Assembly: GCF_008039615.1 (NCBI RefSeq)
Contig: NZ_VDUZ01000040.1
Coordinates: 1 to 64,000 of the forward strand
Direction: 5' to 3'
Origin: Vineibacter terrae
GTDB lineage: Bacteria > Pseudomonadota > Alphaproteobacteria > Reyranellales > Reyranellaceae
Length of the DNA: 64,000 nucleotides
Position numbers and translations under genes: made by a program. Positions 9,305-17,635 of this stretch are shown here, piece by piece. The notes below the pieces were generated by a model. The model saw only the letters and a list, made by a program, of their open reading frames with translations, had not been told where the DNA came from and did no database searches. Each line of letters starts with the position of its first letter. Position 1 is the first letter of the stretch.

Positions 9305-10479
9305 GCCGTCTTCCTTTCGCGCGCTGTCAGCCATTGCTCGATCAGCGACACCGTCTTGGCGATGCCGCCGGCGTCGATCCTGGGAAAGGTGCGAATCGAC
9401 GGGCCATCCAGGGCGCGGTCGATGCCGGTGGCCAGCGTCCGGGGCGACAGGTCCGCTTCCGGCACCACCTGGAAGACGCCGCGTTCGGCCAGCAGTTCCG
9501 CCCGTAGCTCCTGCTCGGTCTCCAGCCCGCCGGCATAGGGCACGATGACGGCCCGGTCCGCCACCGACAGCGTCTCGATCATGGTGTTGTAGCCGCCTTG
9601 CGAGATCGACAGCGTGCAATTGCGCAGCAGGGTGGTGAAGTCGCGGCGGGCCGGCTCGATCACGACGCCGTCGCCGGCCGCCTGCGCCCGGGCGCGCAAG
9701 GCCGCGACGTCGGCGGCCGGCATCGCCGGTCCGCACAGGAAGCGCCAGGGCGCCTCGCGCATCCGGCTGAACGGGCGCGCGGCGAGGGCCGCCTGCAGCA
9801 GCGGCCCGCCCACCGCGCCGCCGCCGGCCGACACCAGCACCTCGCCGCGCCCGCCCTGCGTCGAGGCATCGCCTGCCGGCAGGCCGTCGATGACATAGCC
9901 GGTGTGGAAGGTGCGGTCGGCGATATCGCGCCAGCGCGGGAAGGTGCGCGCGAAGGGGATGAAGGCGGGATCGCCGTGCACCAGGGTGTAGTCGAAATAG
10001 CGGCCGAACAGGTCGATCATCTCGTCGACCCGCTCGGGCTTGGGCGAGCGCACGAGGATGTCGCGGACCGACGACACGACCAGGGGCCGCCGCGGCAGCG
10101 CCCGGGCCGCCTCCACCAGCGGCACGAGCTCGAAGCGCAGCTGCCGGCGGCCGAACGGGAACAGCTCGGTGATCAGCAGGTCGGGCCGGTGCTGCCGCAG
10201 CGTGTCGAGCAGCAGCGCGACGCGCCGGTCCTTGAAGGCATCGTCGATCACGACGTCATGGCTGTCGACCAGGATCTTGAAGCGCTTGTCGGTCGCGCGC
10301 ACCGGCGGCAGCTGCACCAGCCGCGCGCCGCCGAGATCGAGGCCCGGCACCGGCAGGCCGCCCGAGGTGAGGATGACGTCGTGTCCCGCCGCCGCGAGGT
10401 GGCGCACCAGCGTCGCGGCGCGGCGCAGATGGCCGATGCCCAGCAGATGCTGGACGTGGAACAGGATGCGCGCGCTCAT
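9301..10479 (-). CDS. glycosyltransferase, COG4671 / MurG-like GT-B fold
   Basis: The 392-residue protein opens with MSARILFHVQHLLGIGHLRR, the N-terminal signature of predicted glycosyltransferases related to MurG (GHLRRA resembles the acceptor-side Gly-rich loop). The C-terminal half has SISQGGYNTMIETLSV and VIVPYAGGLETEQELRA, which match the donor-binding region of GT-B enzymes. It probably moves a nucleotide-activated sugar to a lipid or polysaccharide acceptor at the cytoplasmic membrane face. Its stop overlaps the start of the deacetylase-like gene. It is separated by a 129-bp repeat-containing gap from the histidine phosphatase. The donor and acceptor cannot be read from sequence. Confidence 0.88.
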   Translation of the reverse strand: MSARILFHVQHLLGIGHLRRAATLVRHLAAAGHDVILTSGGLPVPGLDLGGARLVQLPPVRATDKRFKILVDSHDVVIDDAFKDRRVALLLDTLRQHRPDLLITELFPFGRRQLRFELVPLVEAARALPRRPLVVSSVRDILVRSPKPERVDEMIDLFGRYFDYTLVHGDPAFIPFARTFPRWRDIADRTFHTGYVIDGLPAGDASTQGGRGEVLVSAGGGAVGGPLLQAALAARPFSRMREAPWRFLCGPAMPAADVAALRARAQAAGDGVVIEPARRDFTTLLRNCTLSISQGGYNTMIETLSVADRAVIVPYAGGLETEQELRAELLAERGVFQVVPEADLSPRTLATGIDRALDGPSIRTFPRIDAGGIAKTVSLIEQWLTARERKTA

Positions 10480-10494
10480 GGGGTGTCTCTTGCC

Positions 10495-10594
10495 GGACCG
10501 CGCGCGTCCACGCGCGCCTCGGCGCGGCAGCGCCGACTGCCTTTCGCTCTTCGCTTCGCTGCGAGCGAATGCGGGCGTGGACGCCCGCGGTCCG
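10495..10594. repeat. long imperfect palindrome, GC-rich intergenic hairpin
   Basis: Between the phosphatase and the glycosyltransferase, GGACCGCGCGCGTCCACGCG on the left mirrors CGTGGACGCCCGCGGTCC on the right, with a Ser/Arg-codon-like inner hairpin around TTCGCTTCGCTGCGAGCGAA. It resembles the inverted GGACCGC/GCGGTCC elements near 30.6 and 59.5 kb, so it is probably one member of a dispersed family. It could attenuate or stabilise the operon mRNA. Confidence 0.65.
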
Positions 10595-10608
10595 AAAGAC
10601 GAACGGCG

Positions 10609-11202
10609 CTAGGCATGCGTCAACGCCACGTTGAGCCGCTCGACGGCGGCCGATCCGTCGGCCTGGGCGCGGAAGACATGCATCGATTGCCAATCCAGCT
10701 TCAGGGGTTGCCGGCCCTTCATATCCCATCCCGTGGCCAGGGCCAGCACGACGCGGATGACGCCCTTGTGGCTGACGGCGACGGTGTCCCGCCCGTCGGC
10801 CGCCAGCGCCGCCAGCCAGGGCCGCAGCCGCGCCATCACCTGGCGCGGGCTCTCGCCGCCGGGCGGGACCAGGTCGATGCCGCGGGCCTCGTTGCCTTCC
10901 ATCTCGGCGCCGAACCGCTGGCGCAGCTCCGCCAGCCGATAGCCCTCCCAGGCGCCGAAGCTCATCTCGCGCAGGGCCGGCTGCGGCTCGGCCTCGAGTC
11001 CGCCGCGCAGCAGCTGCGCCGTCTCCATGGCACGCGCCAGTGGGCTGGACTGCCAGCGCCAGCCGGCGACGTCGGCGGGCAGGACCCAGCGCTGCACCTG
11101 CGCCCGGCCTTCCGCCGACAGCTCCACGTCGGTCATGCCCTGCAGCCGCTTCTCGACGTTCCACGCGGTGGGGCCGTGGCGCAGGAAAGCGACGCGGGTC
11201 AT
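10609..11202 (-). CDS. histidine phosphatase family protein (phosphoglycerate-mutase-like)
   Basis: The 197-residue product carries the phosphohistidine motif LRHGPTAWN at its N-terminus, the acidic FGAWEGYRL segment near residue 80 and VAVSHKGVIRVVLA with the second catalytic His near 150. These are the defining features of the RHG branch of the superfamily, which dephosphorylates small metabolites or proteins. The start is ATG 11202, overlapping the upstream glycosyltransferase stop as ATGA. A second candidate ATG is five codons upstream. In this context it may act on a sugar phosphate or nucleotide-sugar precursor (inference from neighbours). Confidence 0.9.
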   Translation of the reverse strand: MTRVAFLRHGPTAWNVEKRLQGMTDVELSAEGRAQVQRWVLPADVAGWRWQSSPLARAMETAQLLRGGLEAEPQPALREMSFGAWEGYRLAELRQRFGAEMEGNEARGIDLVPPGGESPRQVMARLRPWLAALAADGRDTVAVSHKGVIRVVLALATGWDMKGRQPLKLDWQSMHVFRAQADGSAAVERLNVALTHA

Positions 11203-12383
11203 GGTGCCGTCTCGCATGCTGCGGCACGGCGGGCCTGCATGGCGTCCAGCGCCCCGCCGATGACCCGGGCGGCGGCATCGAGATCATGGTCGCGCGCGAT
11301 GCGCGCGACCGCGGCGCGGCCCATCGCCGCGTGGCGCGCCGGGTCGTCGAGCAGGACGCGCAGGCAGGCCGCGAACGCGGCGGCATCGCCCAGTGGCGTC
11401 AGCAGGCCCGTCTCGCCGTCGGCGACCACGGCCGGCACCCCGCGCGTGCGGCCGGCAACCACAGGCAACCCGGCCGCCTGCGCCTCCAGCAGGCTGATGC
11501 CGTAGGCTTCGTTGACGGCCGGCCAGGCATAGAGGTCGGCACCGGCGTAGAGCGCCGGCAACGCCTCACCGGCCTGGGAGCCGGCGAAGGCGACACGATC
11601 GCCCAGCGGCGCGAACAGGCGCTCGACCTCAGCCCGCGCCGGGCCGTCGCCCACCAGCAGCAGCCGCCAGTCGCGATCCACGACCGCCGCCATCGCATCG
11701 GCCAGCACGCGGTATGACGCCAGCTTGTCGGGCGGACGCATCATCGCGACCGTGATCAGTACCGGCGCCGACGCCGGCCAGCCGAAGCGCTGCCGCAGCG
11801 CCGCGCCGGCCGATGCCCGGGCGGCGGCGTCGGAGCAAAACGGCGCCGTATCGAGGAACGGCGGCACGATGGTCATGATCTCGAGTGCCGCGAGCAGCGG
11901 CAGCAGGCAGGGCCCGTCATCGGGATTGAGGGTCAGGATCAGGTCGGCCGCGCGCACGGCAGCTTCCGTGGCGCGATGGCCGAGGTCCCAGGGGCCGCCC
12001 GCGCGCTTGGGGGCATAGGACGCTTCGGCGATCACGTAGGGGATGCCGAGCGCCGCGGCGACGGCGGGGCCGAGCCAATCCGGCCTCTTGTACCAGGCAT
12101 GATAGGTGAACCAGGCGGTCGGCCGCATCGGGTCGTGCGCCGCCAGCGCCGACCACTGGGCGATCAGAGCCGCGGCCCGTTGCTGCGCCGCCGCCTGCAG
12201 GACCGGCAACGACTGCGGCGCCATCGGCGGCAGCCCGCTGCCGGCGCAATAGGCGTCGAGCGGCTGCACCGCGTGGCCGAGCCGCCGCAGCAGGGCCACG
12301 AGCGCCCGTCCCATGGCACGGTCGCCCGACGGTGTCGGGTGGTCGAGCGGCTTCAGCGGCGTATGAAAGGCGAGGCGCAGCAT
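11199..12383 (-). CDS. glycosyltransferase family 4 protein
   Basis: This 394-residue protein has a GT4 architecture. The C-terminal donor domain contains GWPASAPVLITVAMMRPPDK, LLLVGDGPARAEVERLF, VNEAYGISLLEAQAAGLPVV and VADGETGLLTPLGDAAAFA, with the EX7E-like pair in the EAYGISLLEA segment. GT4 enzymes are retaining transferases using nucleotide sugars. The start chosen is ATG 12383 (MLRLAFHTPLKPLDHP), because the N-terminus then fits the family. The longer frame upstream runs through low-GC promoter-like sequence. It is the first gene of the glycan operon and its stop overlaps the phosphatase start. Confidence 0.9.
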   Translation of the reverse strand: MLRLAFHTPLKPLDHPTPSGDRAMGRALVALLRRLGHAVQPLDAYCAGSGLPPMAPQSLPVLQAAAQQRAAALIAQWSALAAHDPMRPTAWFTYHAWYKRPDWLGPAVAAALGIPYVIAEASYAPKRAGGPWDLGHRATEAAVRAADLILTLNPDDGPCLLPLLAALEIMTIVPPFLDTAPFCSDAAARASAGAALRQRFGWPASAPVLITVAMMRPPDKLASYRVLADAMAAVVDRDWRLLLVGDGPARAEVERLFAPLGDRVAFAGSQAGEALPALYAGADLYAWPAVNEAYGISLLEAQAAGLPVVAGRTRGVPAVVADGETGLLTPLGDAAAFAACLRVLLDDPARHAAMGRAAVARIARDHDLDAAARVIGGALDAMQARRAAACETAP

Positions 12384-12941
12384 GGCAGCATGACACTGTC
12401 CCACCCCGGCTTGGGCTTCAACTGTTTCGGGGTTCATGAGAATTCTCAAATAATAACAATGACTTACCGTTTTCAGGTCGAAAAACCGCGTGACGGAAAT
12501 GTCGGAAAATACGAAAATTCGGCGCTGCCGGTGCAGTCAACCGCGCACGGACATGCAGGGCAATGGCGACAGCAGCCATGCGGCGACTCCTGTTTCCGAG
12601 GGTGGTGCCTGACGGCGGCTCCGTGCGTGGAGCGGACGACACGCCCGAAGATCGGCCCGGCGACGGCCTCGCCCCTTGCGCCGGGGCCCACGAAAGCGCC
12701 CGTTGGCCCCGGCGGCGGGAACGCAGACTACTGTCATGCTTATAGATAATTCTCCGCGAGAGATCAATTCATTTCGTCGAGTCGACACCGCACCCGACAG
12801 CTCACCCTCGTCCCTGCTGCGCGCGGAATGACAGTCCAGATTTTCCGGGCGCAAGCTCTCCCTTAGGCTGGGGGCGCGAATCAGTGGAGCCGCGCCAATG
12901 CATGATCCGTCCTTGACCGCCTTGCATGCGGCGGCGCCGTG
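12384..12941. other. 558-bp intergenic region, probable promoter for the glycan operon
   Basis: No convincing gene lies here. Open frames in this stretch have neither homology nor ribosome sites that I recognise. The part next to the glycosyltransferase start (12430-12520) is clearly richer in A/T than its surroundings and contains a perfect palindrome. It is a reasonable promoter region for the minus-strand operon. The right half leads into the broken murA-like gene. Confidence 0.55.
12437..12448. promoter_or_regulatory. 12-bp perfect palindrome, candidate operator
   Basis: TGAGAATTCTCA is a perfect 12-bp inverted repeat in the AT-rich segment 54 bp upstream of the GT4 start codon. Its position suits a repressor or activator site for the glycan operon. 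It does not exactly match any operator consensus I know. It could also be chance, since short palindromes are common. Confidence 0.3.
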
Positions 12942-14221
12942 ATGGCGTCCGCAGCAGGGCCAGCGGCTCGCCATACGCGGCGGCCGGCCGCTGGCGGGAA
13001 CCTATGCGATCAGCGGCGCCAAGAACGCCGTGCTGCCGCTGATGGTGTCGGCATTGCTGACACCTCATCTCGTGACATTGCGCAACGTGCCGGCCAGCCT
13101 CGACGTCGCCGTGCTGGCGGCGCTGCTGCAGCGCCTTGGCGCCGGCCTGCAATGGTCGACCAGCGCCGGCACGCTCTGCCTCACCATCTGCGCCGATCGC
13201 ATCCTGGCGGGGAGCATCGAGCCTGACCTGGTCGCGCGCATGCGCGCATCGGTGCTGCTGCTGGGCGCGCTGCTGGCCCGCTGCGGCGAGGCGCGCCTGC
13301 CCTTGCCCGGTGGCGACGCCATCGGCCTGCGCGGCATCGATTTTCATGTCGCCGGCCTGCGGGCGATGGGCGCGCGGGTCGAGCTGGCCGATGGCATGAT
13401 CCACGCGCGCGCGCCGGCCGGCTTGAAAGCCGCCGATATCCGCCTGCCGCTGCCTTCGGTCGGCGCCACCGAGAATCTCATGCTGGCGGCCGTGCGCGGA
13501 CGGCACGACCGTGATCCGCAACGCCGCGCGCGAGCCGGAAATCGCTGATCTCGCCCGCTGCCTTGTCGCCATGGGCGCGACGATCACCGGCCTTGGCAGC
13601 CATACGCTGACCATCACGGGCGGCGCGTGTCTCATGGGAGCCGTGCATACGGTCATGCCCGATCGCATCGAGCTGGGCACGCTCGCCTGCGCGGCGGCGG
13701 CCACCGATGGCGAGATCCTCCTGCAGCACGCGCAGCCCGACTTGCTGGGCGCCGCCGGGCCTGTGCTGGCAGCCGCCGGCGTCGAGCTGTGCCCGACCGG
13801 TCACGGCGTCGTGGCGCGGCGCTCCGCGACTGGCGTGACCGGCACGGATGTCGTGACCCAACCCTATCCCGGCTTCGCCACCGACCTGCAGGCGCCGATG
13901 ATGGCATTGCTGGCGGCAGCGCGCGGTGCCAGCGCCATCACCGAAACGATCTTCGAACAGCGGTTCCGGCATGTCGACGAGCTGCGCAAGATGGGTGCCG
14001 ACATCACCGTGCGCGGCCGGACCGCCTGGGTACGCGGCGTGCCGTCGCTGCGGGGCGCGGCCGTATCCTGCACCGACGTCCGCGCGGCGGCGGCGCTGGT
14101 GATCGCGGCGCTGGGCGCCTCAGGCGAGACGGTCATCGACGGGCTGGACCACCTCGATCGAGGCTATGATCGGATCACGGAAAAGCTCGTGGCATGCGGC
14201 GCGGTGATGACCCGGGCATGA
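12942..14221 (+). pseudogene. murA-like UDP-GlcNAc enolpyruvyltransferase paralogue, two frameshifts, Cys115 replaced by Asp
   Basis: Three frames together encode about 420 residues of a MurA-like protein (family length about 419). After a possible ATG at 12942 the homology moves into another frame by 12970 (LAIRGGRPLAGTYAISGAKN, with the Lys-Asn pair). That frame has a TGA at 12940 and no ATG before it. A second shift lies at about 13495, where ENLMLAAV continues as ADGTTVIRNAAREPEIADLA in the next frame. The active-site loop reads LPGGDAIGLRGIDFH (codon 13315-13317), so Asp replaces the Cys that fosfomycin alkylates; several natural MurAs have this change. Enolpyruvyl transfer begins peptidoglycan synthesis, so an intact copy should exist elsewhere. 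Sequencing error is the alternative to decay. Confidence 0.85.
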
Positions 14222-14339
14222 GCCGCGCCGCCGGCCGCGGTGGCAACAGTCTCGATGCAGGGGCGATCGCATATGGCTCTTCTGCCGTCCCGAGCGCCGC
14301 GAGGGATGACCGGTATGTCAGCGACCGATGTTCCAGGTT

Positions 14340-15464
14340 CTAGACGTGCCTGCTGCGGCGCTTGAAATCCTTGTAGGCGGCAAGCGACTCCAGGAGCAGC
14401 GCATCGGCGCCGTCGCTCGCCATGTGATACTCGTTGACCAGGACCCATTTGCGGTAGGCTTGGTCGTCGCGCGCGTCCTTGATGGCCTCCTGGGTCGCCT
14501 CTTCCGTGCCTTCGCCTTCCGCCATGAGCCGAAGAAGGCGTTTGCGGACGCGGAAGCTGCGGATCGTGTCCTCCGTCGCGCCATCCTTGCGTAGCTTGTC
14601 CTTCCAGCCTTGGCCGCGGGCCAGCAGCGCCTGCATGGCCTCGTAGGCGCCATTCGCAACATTGGTCTGGAAGGTCGGCTTGCCGGAGCGTGCCTGCTCG
14701 ATCTGCGGTCCGGCATCGGGATGGTCGTTCTCGGCCGTGGACAGGAACAGGTCGAACAGCAGGCCCGCTTCGTGCTTCGCCAGCTCGACATTGCCGGCAG
14801 CCAGGCTGCCCCACTGGACACCCATGCCGCCGAGGTAGCGGCCCCAGGGCGCCGTGGCGTCGAAGACGTGTGGCTGGAAGGCGTTGTCGATCGCCACGGC
14901 ATTCGGCGATCCGTCGCTGCTTTTGGCCATGAACAGGTTCTGCTCGTGGTACCAGCCTGCGAGCTTCGGATCGAAGCCGATCTTGCCGGCAAACATCCGG
15001 TCCGGGTTCCCGGCGAACGCATCCGCCGCGATGACCTTGCCGAGCGCGATCTGGAACGATCGATCCTGGATGACGGCCAGGAATTCATCCACGGCATCTT
15101 CGCGCTTCGCCTTGAGCGTGGCGCCCTCGGCGAACTCCATCAGCAGCACGTGCTTGAAGCTCGATTTTGCCGATTCGAACGCCTTGCGCAGCGCCGCCAG
15201 CTCGAAGGCGATGTTCGCAACCGCATGCGAGAGAATGCCGACGTCGATCCTCGATGCCAGACGCACCCCGGGCGTGCTGCCGCCTGCCACCTTCATGATG
15301 CGCGTGCCGGCAAGCGCTTCCGTCGGAGCCTCATTCTGGAACTTCACGACGAGCTTCTCGCCGCTGTCGTTTTCGAGCAGGAAGAGAACCCCCTTGTGGC
15401 CCCCCTTCAACTCACGCATGCCGGTCAGCTTTCCCGGCGCAATGGGGTTTTCCGAGAGCTTCAT
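14340..15464 (-). CDS. protein with actin-fragmin-kinase-like (PI3K/HipA-like) catalytic features
   Basis: The 374-residue product has a plausible atypical-kinase layout. VVKF with Lys41 is preceded by a glycine-containing strand (GGHKGVLFLLEND). A hinge-like LLMEFAEG lies near 107. ADAFAGNPDRM at 147-157 looks like a catalytic Asp-x4-Asn loop, and AIDNAF at 191-196 like the metal-binding Asp. This resembles the actin-fragmin kinase catalytic family, which also occurs in bacteria. My assignment rests on motif order, not a search. ATG 15464 is chosen because GGGAGG sits just upstream; the frame extends a further 25 codons. It stands alone between a decayed murA-like gene and an IS110 element. 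Substrate unknown. Confidence 0.6.
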   Translation of the reverse strand: MKLSENPIAPGKLTGMRELKGGHKGVLFLLENDSGEKLVVKFQNEAPTEALAGTRIMKVAGGSTPGVRLASRIDVGILSHAVANIAFELAALRKAFESAKSSFKHVLLMEFAEGATLKAKREDAVDEFLAVIQDRSFQIALGKVIAADAFAGNPDRMFAGKIGFDPKLAGWYHEQNLFMAKSSDGSPNAVAIDNAFQPHVFDATAPWGRYLGGMGVQWGSLAAGNVELAKHEAGLLFDLFLSTAENDHPDAGPQIEQARSGKPTFQTNVANGAYEAMQALLARGQGWKDKLRKDGATEDTIRSFRVRKRLLRLMAEGEGTEEATQEAIKDARDDQAYRKWVLVNEYHMASDGADALLLESLAAYKDFKRRSRHV

Positions 15465-15852
15465 GACCGCCTCCCTGCGCAATTGGCCGGCCATCGCTGC
15501 CGGCCCCGCAATGACGTCAGGGACCCGAGTGTGTTGCACGTTCCGGTTGAGGTCAATTCGGCCGAGCCGCCATCGGTCCAGGCTGGACTGGATCGGCGGA
15601 TGCTTCGGCGCCGCAGACCGTTACTGCCCGGAACTGCCGCGCCGCTGCCGCGCGCAGGCCCATCAGCCGGGTCGCGTCGCGTAGCTCGTGCCGGCGATCT
15701 CCGGCGGCAAGGTGCACGGTGCGCCATTCGCGGGAGATCCCTTGCTGCGCTCGAGTCCATATGTCCGGTCAGGCGACCGGCCCCCTTGCATGCGAGAACG
15801 AGGATTGCGGCGGGAGGTCCGCCGCCGAGCCTCAAGCATGAGGAGACCGGTC
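15465..15852. other. intergenic region with a half-copy of a dispersed palindrome, left flank of the IS110 transposase
   Basis: No gene is supported here. Bases 15710-15752 match the right half of the dispersed palindrome found whole at 23321-23408 and 46507-46590 (GGTGCGCCATTCGCGGGAGA, then CCTTGCTGCGCTCG). The match stops abruptly where the usual GGATGAC should follow. That break is the best candidate for the left end of the IS. The 100 bp from there to the transposase start would be the IS left-end non-coding segment. Confidence 0.5.
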
Positions 15853-17311
15853 ATGGAGAAAGATACGCTGTACGTAGGTCTGGATACAGACAAGAAGCAT
15901 ATCGACGTGGCGGTGGCGGAGCCGTTGCCGGCCGGCGAGGTGCGGTACTGGGGCAAGATCGCCAACGATGCCGCATCGGTGGAACGGCTGCTCAAGCGGC
16001 TGTGTCGGGACGGTCGGGATGTGGTGCTGTGCTACGAGGCCGGGCCCTGCGGCTACGGGCTGTACCGGCAGCTTGCGGGACGGCCTGGGGTGCGCTGCGA
16101 TGTGGTGGCGCCCTCACTGATCCCGCGCCGGCCGGGCGAGCGGGTGAAGACGAACCGGCGCGATGCGCTGGCCCTGGCGCGGCTGCTGCGGGCGCAGGAG
16201 CTGACGGCGATCTGGGTGCCGGACGCGGCTCACGAGGCGATGCGCGATCTTGTGCGGGCCCGGGCCAGCGCCGTGACGGCGGTGGTGCGCTGCCAGCAGC
16301 AGATCGGCGCGTTCCTGCTGCGCCAGGGGATCCTCTACACGGCCGGCCGGCCGTGGACGAAGAAGCACCGGCAGTGGCTGGGCACGCTGCGCTTCGAGCA
16401 GGCGGCGCACCGGCTGATGTTCGGCGAGGCGCTGCTGGCGCTGGACCAGGCGGCAGCGCGGCGCCAGCGCTTGACCGAGCACATCGAGGAGCTGGTGCCG
16501 AGCTGGCCGCTGGCGTGGCTGGTGGAGGCGCTGCAGGCGCTGCGCGGCTTGCGGCTGATCAACGCCGCGGTGCTGGTCAGCGAGATCGGCGACCCGCGGC
16601 GCTTCGCGACCCCGCGCAAGCTGATGGGCTTCCTGGGCCTGGGCGTGTGCGAGCATTCGACCGGCGACAGCGTCCGGCGCGGGCGCCTGACCAAGACCGG
16701 CAGCAAGCGCGACCGCAAGGCCCTGATCGAGGCCGCCTGGACCTATCGCGCGCCCGCCCGCAAGCCCAAGGTGCAAGCCTCACGCCAGAATGCCGCCGTG
16801 CAGGCCATCGCCGAGAAGGCCAACCATCGGCTGAGCCGGCGCTACCGCTACCTGGTCCGGCGCGGCAAGCTCTCCAAGGTCGCGGTCGCTGCCGTGGCGC
16901 GCGAGATGCTGGGCTTCGTCTGGGCCATCGCTCACGCCGCCGCGCCGGCACAGCAGCAGCCCCACGCCACAACCGTGGCCCACACCACCAGGGGTTTGCG
17001 AGGCATGCGGAAATCTTCGGTGATACGCACGCCTGCGATGCCCCCCAACAGCGACGCCGGCAAGCAGTGCCCGCCGGCGTCGGCCGCATCACCGTGAGTT
17101 CCCGGCCGGCTATTCCTTGGCAGGTTGCTCCCCAGCAGCGCCTGCCGCCGCTTCGCCGGCCGACCGCAGCTTACGCCCTCCCGTCCACCACCACCAGGAG
17201 ACCCCCCGTCTCGACAGCCTCGATGCATCGGCCTGGGAGCAGGCCGCAGGTGAGGGGAGCCCTCGTTGTCATCCAGAGCGGCCCAGCCGGGCTACGCACG
17301 ATCTCGAGTCC
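15753..17311 (+). mobile_element. IS110-family insertion sequence, ends uncertain
   Basis: The element is defined by its transposase at 15853-17097. The left end is placed where similarity to a dispersed palindrome stops (about 15752). The right end is tentative: CTCGAGTCC occurs at both 15750-15758 and 17303-17311, giving about 1.55 kb, a normal IS110 size. A 9-bp match can arise by chance. IS110 elements lack clear terminal inverted repeats and encode a bridge/seeker RNA in a non-coding end. The 200 bp after the transposase is the longer non-coding part here. Confidence 0.35.
15853..17097 (+). CDS. IS110-family transposase
   Basis: The 414-residue recombinase has the RuvC-like DEDD N-terminal domain (GLDTDKKHIDVAVA with Asp11, CYEAGPCGYGLYR with Glu62, VKTNRRDALALARLL with Asp104) and the C-terminal transposase_20 domain (EHSTGDSVRRGRLTKTG, then RKALIEAAW) with a candidate catalytic Ser. 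At position 101, where Piv has Asp, this protein has Asn. I recall similar KTNRRDA variants in other members, so inactivity does not follow. AGGAGA precedes the ATG at 15853. The tail after about residue 375 is low-complexity and may be read-through into the non-coding end. IS110 enzymes use an element-encoded RNA to choose target and donor. Confidence 0.95.
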   Translation: MEKDTLYVGLDTDKKHIDVAVAEPLPAGEVRYWGKIANDAASVERLLKRLCRDGRDVVLCYEAGPCGYGLYRQLAGRPGVRCDVVAPSLIPRRPGERVKTNRRDALALARLLRAQELTAIWVPDAAHEAMRDLVRARASAVTAVVRCQQQIGAFLLRQGILYTAGRPWTKKHRQWLGTLRFEQAAHRLMFGEALLALDQAAARRQRLTEHIEELVPSWPLAWLVEALQALRGLRLINAAVLVSEIGDPRRFATPRKLMGFLGLGVCEHSTGDSVRRGRLTKTGSKRDRKALIEAAWTYRAPARKPKVQASRQNAAVQAIAEKANHRLSRRYRYLVRRGKLSKVAVAAVAREMLGFVWAIAHAAAPAQQQPHATTVAHTTRGLRGMRKSSVIRTPAMPPNSDAGKQCPPASAASP

Positions 17312-17635
17312 GAAGGCAGCCCCTGTGACGAAACCTTGGTCATGTGAAACTTACGCATCAGAGATCGATCAACCGTCGCAGCTCAAGCCTGCTCCCAGAC
17401 CCATGCACCGACTTCACACGCCCTCGCCTGTGCCGGACCACTCGGCGCAAAACTATTCTGCGGCCTGGGCCTTGAAAGACCGGACATCAGGGATGACGGA
17501 AGGGGAACTGGCGGCGTTGCGCCCTATGCGTCCGCGGCCCCGCTCCGCCTGGAGCAAAAAATTCGGCGGCGCTGTCGACTCGGCGCCGGCTCGCACGTCC
17601 TTGGGGTATCGCGCTGATGCAAAGGAGCACGGTAC
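17098..17635. other. 538-bp non-coding stretch, probable IS110 right end and adjacent spacer
   Basis: No gene is supported. If the element is of the kind that carries its guide RNA after the transposase, the 17098-17310 part is where it should be. GTCATCCAGAGCGGC at 17268 and ATCAGGGATGACGG near 17487 resemble pieces of the dispersed GTCATCCCGAGCG/GGGATGAC palindrome. These could mark the right flank of the insertion site. The last 60 bases hold the GST ribosome site AAAGGAGC. Confidence 0.4.

Noticed and set aside
12418-12642. 74-codon minus frame in the promoter region of the glycan operon
   Set aside because: It overlaps the AT-rich promoter-like patch, has no ribosome site and no protein-like character.
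15750-17311. CTCGAGTCC direct repeats as proven IS ends
   Set aside because: A 9-bp match among a few hundred bases on each side can be chance, so the ends are only given as tentative.
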